Shown: positions 15,911 through 22,593 of the stretch, piece by piece
How positions within the stretch are numbered: position 1 is the first letter of the stretch
How the letters are laid out: each line of letters begins with the position of its first letter
Origin: Paenibacillus lautus NBRC 15380
Lineage (GTDB): Bacteria; Bacillota; Bacilli; Paenibacillales; Paenibacillaceae
Assembly: GCF_004000945.1 (NCBI RefSeq)
Contig: NZ_BIMF01000029.1
Span: 1 to 46,307, forward strand
DNA length: 46,307 nucleotides
Direction of reading: 5' to 3'
The notes under the pieces: generated by a model
What the model saw: only the letters and a program-made list of their open reading frames with translations
What the model was told of the DNA's origin: nothing
Databases searched by the model: none
Translations under genes and position numbers: made by a program

Positions 15911-18244
15911 TTAGCTAGCACAGCTTTCGCACTCTTCAATCGTCAGCGCACGGCTGCGTACATAGTACGTGGACTTGATGCCGGCTTTCCAGGCATGCAG
16001 GTGCAGCTCCAGGAATTCCGAAGCCCGGATATCAGGGCGGACATACAGGTTAAAGCTTTGCGCCTGGTCAACGTGACGCTGACGGGCGGCAGCCATTTTG
16101 ATGGACCAATGCTGGTCGATCAAGAAAGCCGTTTTATAGTACCAGATCGTTTTTTCGGACAGATCCGGAGCCGGGTTGGCCACTTTATAGGTGGTTTTTT
16201 CTTCATAAGACAGAAGTTCGTACAATGGATCGATGCTCGCCGTGGAACCCGCGATGATCGAAGTGGAGCCGTTCGGCGCGATGGCAAACAGCCATGCGTT
16301 ACGGACACCGTTCGCTTGTACTTCTTGCTGCAATTCGCGCCATTGTTCGGTGGTTACGAATTTGCCTTCATGCTCGCCGTCGGTGTAACCGCGGAACGTG
16401 AAGTACTCGCCGCTCTCCCAGTCGGAGCCTTTGAACTTCGGATAGTGGCCTTTTTCCTTGGCCAGCTCCATGCTGGATTTAACGAGCAGGTAGTTGATGT
16501 GCTCATACAGGTTGTCATTATAGGCAACGGCTTCGTCGGATTCCCAGCGGATGCCTTCCAGCGCCAGCAAGTGGTGCAGACCGAAGGTACCGAGACCGAC
16601 CGCACGATATTGGCTGTTGGTGTATTGAGCTTGCAGAACTTCAATATTGTTAATGTCGATGACGTTATCCAGCATGCGAACCTGGATCGGAACGAGACGC
16701 TCCAGCACACCGGCAGGTACAGCACGAGCCAAGTGGATGGAGTTCAGGTTGCAGACAACGAAATCGCCAGGGATTTTGGAAATCACGATCCGGGTTTGGC
16801 CGTCTTTCGTAACCAGCTCCTCTTGCTCAACGACCGTCGGAGATTGGTTCTGCATGATCTCGGTGCACAGGTTGGAAGAGTAGATCATGCCATGCGCAGA
16901 GTTCGGGTTCGCACGGTTGACCGTGTCGCGGTAGAACATGTACGGCGTGCCCGTTTCAAGCTGGGATTTCATGATGCGCTTCATAATGTCGATGGCTTGT
17001 ACCGTAATGCGCGGCAGCAGCGGGTTCGCCACGGCTTCAGCATACTTTTGGCGGAATTCGCCTTCGCCTTGACCTTGATCATAGAAGTCTTCCAGACCCA
17101 GCGGACGGCCGTTCTCGTCTTTCCAGCCCATGATTTTCTTCACTTCATGCGGACAGAACAGGCTCCACTCTTCACGTGCTTCTACAGCCTCCATGAACAG
17201 GTCAGGCAGACATACGCCGTGGAACACGTCATGTGCTCTCATACGCTCGTCACCGTTGTTCAGCTTCAGGTCGAGGAAGGACAGAATGTCTTTGTGGAAC
17301 ACATCCAGATAAACGGCGATGGCGCCTTTACGAGTTCCCAATTGGTCTACGCTAACAGCGGTGTTGTTCAATTGGCGAATCCAAGGGATAACGCCGGAGC
17401 TGGTGTTCTTGTGACCGCGGATGTCAGAGCCGCGTGCACGGACTTTACCGAGGTACACCCCGATGCCGCCGCCCATTTTGCTGAGACGGGCGATATCCGT
17501 GTTGGAATCGAAGATTCCTTCCAGGGAGTCGTCCACGGTATCGATGAAGCAGCTGGAAAGCTGGCCGGCTACTTTTTTACCTGCATTAGACATGGTCGGC
17601 GTAGCAGCCGTCATGTACAGGTTGCTCATGGCCCAGTAGGCTTCTTTGACAAGGTCAAGACGCTTGTCGGCAGGCTCGTTGTGCATGAGGAACATCGCGA
17701 TGACCATATAGCGTTCTTGCGGAAGTTCCATGACGCGACCGTCAAAGTCGTTTGCCAGGTAACGCTCAGCCAGCGTCAACAGACCGATGTAATCAAACAG
17801 CAGATCGCGGCTTGGATCGATGCATTCGCCGAGCTCTTCGATTTGTTCTTTGGTGTAGCTGGTCAGAAGATCCTCGCGATAGATGCCTTTCTGTACAAGC
17901 TCTGTAATGAGCGGATAGAAGGCACCGTACGGTTCCTCCGGATAGGCTTTGTATCGGCGGTTGGTGGCCGCTTTTTTATATAAAGAGGTCAGAAACGAAC
18001 GCGCAGCTGCAAACTTCCAATTCGGTTCTTCCTTGGTTACAAGCTCAAGGGCGGACATCGTGAAGGCGCTGCTGATTTCTTCGCCGGTAACTTGCTCACC
18101 GCGCAATTTGGCATTGACGCCGCGAAGCAGACGCTCCTTATCGAGCATGTCCAATCCTTTTAGAGTCCGGTCGGCATAGACGGAGAGACGAATTTCATCA
18201 AAGGCGAGCTGACGGTTGTTCGGTTTAACTACGAGCTGGGGCAT
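15911..18244 (-). CDS. nrdA: Ribonucleoside-diphosphate reductase, alpha subunit (class Ia)
   Basis: The catalytic subunit of aerobic ribonucleotide reductase, 777 residues from ATG 18244. Residues 1-70 resemble the ATP-cone that senses dATP/ATP. The active site shows Cys232 (SSCFIDTVDD), the N-x-C-x-E signature as Asn458, Cys460 and Glu462 in SNLCTEI, and Cys498 in DFVVCNL. The C-terminal CESC (Cys772, Cys775) is the redox shuttle. The start follows GCGAGGA with eight bases of spacing; an upstream ATG at 18292 sits inside the terminator hairpin and is unlikely. Expression appears to be controlled by NrdR boxes and by a cobalamin riboswitch upstream. Confidence 0.96.
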   Translation of the reverse strand: MPQLVVKPNNRQLAFDEIRLSVYADRTLKGLDMLDKERLLRGVNAKLRGEQVTGEEISSAFTMSALELVTKEEPNWKFAAARSFLTSLYKKAATNRRYKAYPEEPYGAFYPLITELVQKGIYREDLLTSYTKEQIEELGECIDPSRDLLFDYIGLLTLAERYLANDFDGRVMELPQERYMVIAMFLMHNEPADKRLDLVKEAYWAMSNLYMTAATPTMSNAGKKVAGQLSSCFIDTVDDSLEGIFDSNTDIARLSKMGGGIGVYLGKVRARGSDIRGHKNTSSGVIPWIRQLNNTAVSVDQLGTRKGAIAVYLDVFHKDILSFLDLKLNNGDERMRAHDVFHGVCLPDLFMEAVEAREEWSLFCPHEVKKIMGWKDENGRPLGLEDFYDQGQGEGEFRQKYAEAVANPLLPRITVQAIDIMKRIMKSQLETGTPYMFYRDTVNRANPNSAHGMIYSSNLCTEIMQNQSPTVVEQEELVTKDGQTRIVISKIPGDFVVCNLNSIHLARAVPAGVLERLVPIQVRMLDNVIDINNIEVLQAQYTNSQYRAVGLGTFGLHHLLALEGIRWESDEAVAYNDNLYEHINYLLVKSSMELAKEKGHYPKFKGSDWESGEYFTFRGYTDGEHEGKFVTTEQWRELQQEVQANGVRNAWLFAIAPNGSTSIIAGSTASIDPLYELLSYEEKTTYKVANPAPDLSEKTIWYYKTAFLIDQHWSIKMAAARQRHVDQAQSFNLYVRPDIRASEFLELHLHAWKAGIKSTYYVRSRALTIEECESCAS

Positions 18245-18290
18245 GAATAAATTCCTCGCTTTCTTCGGGGGAAATATGAAAAAGGACATC

Positions 18291-18332
18291 AAAAAAACAT
18301 TTTCTAAAACCCGCGGGCAGGCTTGAAAATGT
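18291..18332 (-). terminator. Riboswitch-associated terminator before nrdA
   Basis: On the minus strand ACATTTTC (18325-18332) pairs with GAAAATGT (18297-18304), followed by seven T (18291-18297). It ends about 47 bases before the nrdA start. Its place between the cobalamin aptamer and the gene makes it the likely expression platform. Confidence 0.75.
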
Positions 18333-18454
18333 CCGTGCGCTGTGATTCGAAAATGACGTTTGCCATAAGCCCGTGAACGGGCAAGATGTTATGTACAGAC
18401 GCAAGTTTAACGAACACTTACCTAAAACCCCGTAGGTTGGTGTCTATCTGTATA

Positions 18455-18658
18455 TAGGCAGGTCTCCTGACTTGGGCTTCTTCCCTCGACATTGCCTTCC
18501 CCGGGACCTTGCTCCGGTTCCTCGGTGGCATATGTCGTATAGGGATGGCAGATGTTCATAAACAGCCTAAGAGCCCTTACAGTGGCGGGACCGTGATGGA
18601 TTTACACCATGCTTCCCTATTAAGCCGGACTGCCTTATAGGTTGATCCGGCACCTACA
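18455..18658 (-). promoter_or_regulatory. Cobalamin (B12) riboswitch
   Basis: The minus strand shows the landmarks of the class I adenosylcobalamin aptamer. The B12-box core GCCACTG lies at 18580-18586, GGTCCCGCCACTGTAA around it, and the closing stretch GTCAGGAGACCTGCC is at about 18457-18471. The opening stem (GGTGCCGGATC) is at about 18642-18653. The total length near 200 bases fits. It should bind adenosylcobalamin and switch off nrdA by letting the terminator at 18291-18332 form. Such control of a B12-independent reductase is known in Streptomyces, where a B12-dependent class II enzyme substitutes. Confidence 0.93.
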
Positions 18659-18659
18659 T

Positions 18660-18707
18660 ACACTATATTTGGTTGTTGTTAATCTAATTTAACCCAATAT
18701 ATTGTGT
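18660..18707 (-). promoter_or_regulatory. Two NrdR-box-like operators
   Basis: The plus-strand reading at 18692-18707 is ACCCAATATATTGTGT, matching the palindromic NrdR-box consensus ACACWATATATWGTGT at 15 of 16 places. A weaker copy, ACACTATATTTGGTTG, lies at 18660-18675. The boxes are 32 bases apart centre to centre, the three-turn spacing typical of NrdR sites. The first overlaps the promoter, so repression by NrdR is likely. The nrdR gene itself is not in the window. Confidence 0.75.
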
Positions 18708-18714
18708 TTGTAAA
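18686..18714 (-). promoter_or_regulatory. nrdA: nrdA promoter
   Basis: On the minus strand TTTACA (18709-18714) and TAAATT (18686-18691) are spaced by 17 bases. Transcription would begin near 18679, just ahead of the riboswitch. The spacer holds the stronger NrdR-like box. Confidence 0.7.
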
Positions 18715-18939
18715 CCATATTCTTAAAATTGAACGCAAAAAGAATTATAGCAAACGAGCGGTCATTGTGCCAGTTAAGAAACTGCCAAAAGGCCATAACA
18801 TTTCCTGAATTGTGACCAAATGCGACCTTTTCTGCGCTGATACCACGTATATTATCGTTTTGACAAAATAAGATGTATTCGTATGGACGAGACGAGGAAG
18901 GAACACCATATCTTGTGTGAAGCTAAAGGCGGACGGACT

Positions 18940-18968
18940 TTGATATGAAGGGCTAGAATTGTTATGAT
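18940..18968 (+). promoter_or_regulatory. Promoter of the thiamine-binding protein gene
   Basis: TTGATA (18940-18945) and TATGAT (18963-18968) with 17-base spacing, about 65 bases before the start at 19033. Between here and the nrdA promoter (18715-18939) I see nothing else firm, apart from a TTGACA at 18860 with no good partner. Confidence 0.65.
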
Positions 18969-19032
18969 AACTGTATCCGGAAGTTTAAAGCATTCCATAT
19001 AGATGAGATGGGAACGAGGGAGGTTTTAAAAG

Positions 19033-19338
19033 ATGGCTATAGCGGAGGTAACGGTGATTCCGATCGGAACCGCAACAACGAGTTTGAGCTCTTATGTTGC
19101 CGAGATGCAGCGTATATTGAAACAGCAGGATGGAATATCCTATGAGTTGACTTCGATGAGTACCATCATCGAGGGAGAGCTTAACATGATCTGGCGGGCG
19201 ATTGAGGCTTTACATGAAGCGCCTTTTCTGTCCGGTGCCCAGCGCGTATCGACTTCCGTGAAGATCGACGACCGCAGGGACCAAGTTTCCTCGAGCAAAC
19301 AGAAGATCCAGTCCGTGCAGGAAAAATTGGGCGGGTAA
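19033..19338 (+). CDS. MTH1187-type thiamine-binding protein
   Basis: A 101-residue cytoplasmic protein of the MTH1187/YqgV (DUF77) family, with a ferredoxin-like fold reported to bind thiamine. It shows the family start AIAEVTVIPIGTATTSLSSYVAE, the middle YELTSMSTIIEG, and AIEALHEAPFLSGAQRVSTSVKIDDRRD near the end. The role in the cell is not settled; related proteins may bind thiamine for salvage or transport. The start is ATG 19033 with GGGAGG upstream. It is alone on its transcript, just before a tRNA gene. Confidence 0.92.
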   Translation: MAIAEVTVIPIGTATTSLSSYVAEMQRILKQQDGISYELTSMSTIIEGELNMIWRAIEALHEAPFLSGAQRVSTSVKIDDRRDQVSSSKQKIQSVQEKLGG

Positions 19339-19377
19339 TGCCGCCATTTTCGGAGGATATTTCCGTAAGAAAAGGAC

Positions 19378-19405
19378 TTGCATTTTGTTGCTGAAGTATT
19401 ATAAT
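19378..19405 (+). promoter_or_regulatory. Promoter of tRNA-Thr
   Basis: TTGCAT (19378-19383) and TATAAT (19400-19405) with 16-base spacing, about 40 bases upstream of the tRNA. Confidence 0.65.
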
Positions 19406-19446
19406 AATTTTTGTTGTTTCTTGAGGAATAACATCGAACCACATTT

Positions 19447-19518
19447 GCTGGTGTAGCTCAGGGGTAGAGCAACGCACTCGTAATGCGTAGGTCGGGGGTT
19501 CAATTCCCTTCACCAGCA
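19447..19518 (+). tRNA. tRNA-Thr (anticodon CGU)
   Basis: A 72-base cloverleaf. The acceptor stem GCTGGTG pairs with CACCAGC, the D arm GCTC/GAGC is clear, and the anticodon stem ACGCA/TGCGT encloses CTCGTAA with CGT as anticodon, reading ACG codons. The T loop is TTCAATT. CCA is not encoded. It is followed by a terminator and by an integrase remnant, so the tRNA was probably a prophage insertion site. Confidence 0.95.
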
Positions 19519-19534
19519 TCGTCATAAAGTCAAT

Positions 19535-19577
19535 AACGGCGCGGTTTTCCGGTATTCGGGAGCTGCGCCGTTTTTGT
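19535..19577 (+). terminator. Terminator after tRNA-Thr
   Basis: AACGGCGC (19535-19542) pairs with GCGCCGTT (19565-19572), followed by five T. Confidence 0.85.
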
Positions 19578-19609
19578 TAAATAACCTACTTCTAACATTT
19601 TTCTAACCT

Positions 19610-19948
19610 TTAGTCGAGTAAAGTGAGCTTTTCGTCCTCGATTTGGTTCCCTAAGATCGAGTCACCGATTGTATTAAGACCAGCTTCTTGCAAGTTGGGT
19701 AGCACGTGGGAATAGGTATCTAAAGTTACATTAATAGAAGAATGGCCCAGACGTTCCTGAACGATTTTAGGGTGTATACCTGCTTTTAGAAGAAGCGTAG
19801 CGTGGGTATGGCGGAGGTCGTGAAATCGAATTCTCGGAAAATCCGGGTGTTCCTTAATAATTGTATCCAGAATGCTATAGTAATTCCTCATGAGGTTTCG
19901 CGGTCCAAGAGGGGTACCCACACTTGTTTGAACTGCGTCACGATCTAT
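19610..19948 (-). pseudogene. C-terminal remnant of a phage tyrosine integrase
   Basis: About 105 residues of the catalytic domain end are left, facing the tRNA. FHDLRHTHATLLLKAGIHPKIVQERLGHSS carries the R-x-x-R/H block (HDLRHTH) and the second His of the LGH motif, and TLDTYSHV holds the catalytic Tyr. The N-terminal DNA-binding part and the first catalytic Arg are missing. The open frame continues back to a stop near 19960, past the point where the amidase remnant begins on the other strand. It is the scar of an element that inserted at tRNA-Thr. Confidence 0.9.
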
Positions 19949-20362
19949 GCAGAACGTACTTCACACCGAGATCATGGCGGCGCTTAAGCCGTTTGGCGTT
20001 ATCGATCGTGGTCAGAAAGCCGCAAACTTGCATATGGTCCGTGAATCTAAAATGCCAGCAGTCTTGACCGAGAACCTATTCATTGATGTGGCAGCCGATG
20101 CGGCCAAGCTTAAGCGACAGGAAGTTATCAATGCACTGATTACTGGTCTGTCATGGGGATCGATAAATACCTAGGGTTGAAGAAAAAGGAAGGTGCAGCT
20201 AAGGTGAGTGACATAGTAAAGGTGTTTGCTTATGGCAAATCAATTAAAGACGGTATGCTTATTGATGGCACTGTCTATGTACCTCTGAGGGCAGTTGCAG
20301 AAGCCAGAGGGGATAAAGTTTCTTGGGATAATGCAACCAAGACGGCAATGATAACAAAATAA
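19947..20362 (+). pseudogene. C-terminal remnant of a phage N-acetylmuramoyl-L-alanine amidase
   Basis: It matches the intact amidase at 25286 from about its residue 107 onward: QNVLHTEIMAALKPFGVIDRG here against QNVIHTEVMSAIKSFGVIDRG there. The 5' half with Zn ligands His12, Glu27 and His81 is gone. A one-base frameshift near 20150 splits the rest; the second frame reads KYLGLKKKEGAAKV and ends with a copper-amine-oxidase-N-like (stalk) domain, YVPLRAVAEARGDKVSWDN. No function is expected. Confidence 0.9.
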
Positions 20363-20454
20363 AATTGAAGCTGGTGTAATAGTCCAATCATATTGTATAG
20401 AATTCTCATAATTTGAAGAAGTACTTCTGTCAAAGTTCGGAGGATGCAGTAAGT

Positions 20455-20964
20455 ATGAGTTTGCCTGGGGATTTAGATTTAAACGTACCGTTATTTATCG
20501 TTACGGGGTGTAGCGGCTCTGGGAAATCAACATTATCCCGGGTGACAGGTAAGCTTATGAGCAACTTTGCAGTATTCGATATGGATCTGATTGTAAAAAA
20601 TGATGATTATCAAAGTGCGTGTAATGACTGGATAAAGATCGCTTGTTGGTTTGGGTACCACGGGAAAAGTACTATTTTGTTCGGGAATGTCCCTATACCA
20701 TACGATATCTCGCTTTCTGAGCATACACCTCTGTTCAGAGATGTTAGGTATCTTCATCTTCACTGTAGCCATGAGGTACGAACGCAAAGATTGCTGTCAA
20801 GGAACCTGAATTGGACACCAGAAATTATAAAGTCAGAGCTTTATCTGGCCGATCTAATGCTTGAGAGGTGCCAGATTGCAAACCCTATAACCCCAGTTAT
20901 TGACACGTCAAATCATTCAGTCGAGGAATCTGTAAATAAAATTTTTGAGTGGGTTAGATCCTGA
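20455..20964 (+). CDS. P-loop kinase-like protein
   Basis: A 169-residue protein with Walker A GCSGSGKSTLSR near residue 18 and DMDLIV as a possible acidic motif. HCSHEVRTQRLLSRN resembles the lid region of small nucleoside or nucleotide kinases. The substrate is not known. The chosen start is ATG 20455, with CGGAGGA about ten bases upstream; an upstream TTG at 20413 has no site. It lies between the prophage scar and the IS element, so it may be cargo of the former element or a host gene. Confidence 0.75.
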   Translation: MSLPGDLDLNVPLFIVTGCSGSGKSTLSRVTGKLMSNFAVFDMDLIVKNDDYQSACNDWIKIACWFGYHGKSTILFGNVPIPYDISLSEHTPLFRDVRYLHLHCSHEVRTQRLLSRNLNWTPEIIKSELYLADLMLERCQIANPITPVIDTSNHSVEESVNKIFEWVRS

Positions 20965-21076
20965 TTTGAAATGAACTAAAAACTGTAGTAAGAAAACTCA
21001 AATCGGAAGGCATCGATAAAAGGAACCTTGTTGGCTTAGTGGTCAAGACCCCATTTTGTGGACATTGGAAAAACAC

Positions 21077-21815
21077 CTAAGCTGCAAACTGGCGTCGGTA
21101 CTCTACCGGCGTCAGTTTGTTTAATTTCCGCTGCGGTCGTCTCTGGTTGTAAAATCGTATGTATTTTTCAATTCGGTTTTGTGCCTCTGCCAGATTTCGG
21201 ATATTATAAGGGTAGAGCCCTTCCGTTTTGAGATGCGAGAAGAAGCTTTCCATGGAGGCATTGTCTAGGCAATTGCCCCGACGAGACATGCTGATTTGGC
21301 TGGTAGGCCACGATCTCGTTGTTGAATAAATCTTTGACTGCCGAAAGATACAGCCAGCGCTCACCTACCCGGTATTGCGTCACATCTGTTACCCATTTCT
21401 GGTTCGGTTTTTCTGCTGTGAAATTTCGCTTCAACAGATTCTCCGCCACGCGTTCCCCCGCATGGTACGCCGTGTTAAAACGGCGTTTGCGGCGAATGTT
21501 GGATTGAAGTCCGAGCTTTTGCATCAGACGCAATACTTTCTTGTGGTTCATCCATATGCCCGCATCCTGCCACAAGAACAACTGGATTTGGCGGTAGCCG
21601 TATTTCCCTTCGTAGCGCGCATACACCCGACGAATGAGCAATGCAGCTTCCTTGTCCCGGTCCATATGTTTGCGCTTCAGATAGGCGTAGTAGCCGCTAC
21701 GTGAGACCTTGAAGAGTTTGCAAAGGCTGCTGACGGGGTAGCTAGAGGCAGCAATTTCAATGACTTTATACTTCTGTTCTTCACCTCCTGCATCCAGATT
21801 TCCAAGCACTTTTTT
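21077..21815 (-). pseudogene. IS3-family transposase orfB, internal deletion
   Basis: The DDE integrase part. The frame entered by slippage gives KKVLGNLDAGGEEQKYKVIE, then the HTH_21-like region, then WVTDVTQY with the first catalytic Asp. After NNEIVAYQ the frame jumps: the next expected 50-60 residues, including the second Asp (HSDQG-type motif), are missing. The sequence resumes in another frame at QISMSRRGNCLDNASMESFF with the catalytic Glu, ending near 21077. The break is at about 21289-21304. It is inactive. Confidence 0.9.
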
Positions 21816-22075
21816 AGCATTTCGTTTTCCCGCTTGAGCTTTTGAACATACCGATCTTGGTCGATGTATGCTTCCCGTCGACCTCGCTGATCCACCAGTC
21901 CAAACTCGCCCTGTTCCCGAAATTTCCGCATCCATTTCTTCATCCGCTGAGGATCATTAATCCCCAAGTGTTCATTAATCTTTCGGTAAGTCCATTCCTC
22001 GATAACATGCAGACGAACCGCCTCTTTCTTGATCTCTTCCGAATACGTTTTATACTTTTGTCCCTTAATTGCCAT
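21677..22075 (-). CDS. IS3-family transposase orfA
   Basis: The helix-turn-helix protein of the IS. It begins MAIKGQKYKTYSEEIKKEAV, contains YRKINEHLGINDPQRMKKWM (HTH) and a leucine-zipper-like QKLKRENEMLKKCLE. ATG 22075 is the likely start, with AGGGGG upstream. The frame runs on past the slippery site for another 45 residues overlapping orfB. Because orfB is broken, only regulatory activity could remain. Confidence 0.88.
   Translation of the reverse strand: MAIKGQKYKTYSEEIKKEAVRLHVIEEWTYRKINEHLGINDPQRMKKWMRKFREQGEFGLVDQRGRREAYIDQDRYVQKLKRENEMLKKCLEIWMQEVKNRSIKSLKLLPLATPSAAFANSSRSHVAATTPI
21809..21815 (-). other. Programmed -1 frameshift site of the IS
   Basis: The minus strand reads A AAA AAG in the orfA frame (codons CTA AAA AAG). 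A -1 slip gives AAA AAA GTG and enters the orfB frame exactly where its homology begins. This is the standard IS3-family arrangement. Confidence 0.85.
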
Positions 22076-22198
22076 ACAAAAATGCACCCCCTAGAATTTC
22101 ATCGGATAAACCAGGGGTTTATTCCAATGTCCATTCTAAGGGGTGCACTTCACTATGCTGGCAGGGATTTTTTTGTTTGAATGGGGGGAGCAATTTGC

Positions 22199-22409
22199 AT
22201 GATTATTTTTGAAATTTGGAACAGCGGTCTTATCCTTGTTATTGGTTTGGTTGGTCCTTAATTATTTTCCGGAGTTAGATGACATTGATGTAAACCCACC
22301 AATACCGGGTACCGTTGTCGAATTGGAATTTCCAGCGGATAGATATCCTGAGACAGCGGATCACATAAAAAAGGCTATTGAATCCGGCAGCTCGATTACA
22401 GCGGGTTGA
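22199..22409 (+). pseudogene. Truncated NucB-like secreted nuclease gene
   Basis: The readable part gives a hydrophobic signal-like start (FGTAVLSLLLVWLVLNYF) and then VELEFPADRYPETADHIKKA, the opening of the NucA/NucB DNase domain of B. subtilis sporulation nucleases. It stops after SGSSITAG, before the catalytic DRDGAD-type motif. ATG 22199 has a GGGGGG ribosome site at proper spacing but is out of frame; removing one G at 22211 would link it to the NucB-like frame. So it appears both frameshifted near the start and cut off at the end. It lies right beside the IS. Confidence 0.7.
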
Positions 22410-22546
22410 ATTTCATTTACAACATATCCCATATGGTTATAATTGCCTCCAAGAATGAATTTCCCGTAGCTTTTATATATTGATCATCCTTAGCAGTAGC
22501 AACTCAAAAATCTCTGGAAGAAGAGATTAGAATAAAAGCGAGCAGG

Positions 22547-22588
22547 AGCGCTTCAAGCGCCGGGAATCATCCTGGCGCTTGAAGTGCC
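22547..22588 (-). terminator. Large hairpin after the metallophosphatase gene
   Basis: AGCGCTTCAAGCGCC (22547-22561) pairs with GGCGCTTGAAGTGCC (22574-22588) with one or two mismatches. It lies just past the stop at 22594. The minus-strand T tract is weak (GCTTTTATT). Confidence 0.65.
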
Positions 22589-22593
22589 TCTAG

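Larger units (their letters stand above)
21048..22144 (-). mobile_element. IS3-family (IS150-like) insertion sequence, internally deleted
   Basis: Ends carry imperfect inverted repeats. Left (21048 on) reads ACCCC...TGGACATTGGAAAAACACC. The right end (read from 22144 inward) reads ACCCC...TGGACATTGGAATAAACCCC. Inside are orfA and orfB on the minus strand, joined by a slippery A6G site. The length is only about 1.1 kb because part of orfB is deleted, so the element cannot move by itself. No target duplication is obvious at the ends. Confidence 0.88.

Noticed and set aside
15995..17983. A 662-codon open frame on the plus strand opposite nrdA.
   Set aside because: It is antisense to a clear nrdA gene with every catalytic motif. 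Long antisense frames are common in codon-biased genes, and this one has no ribosome site or family match.
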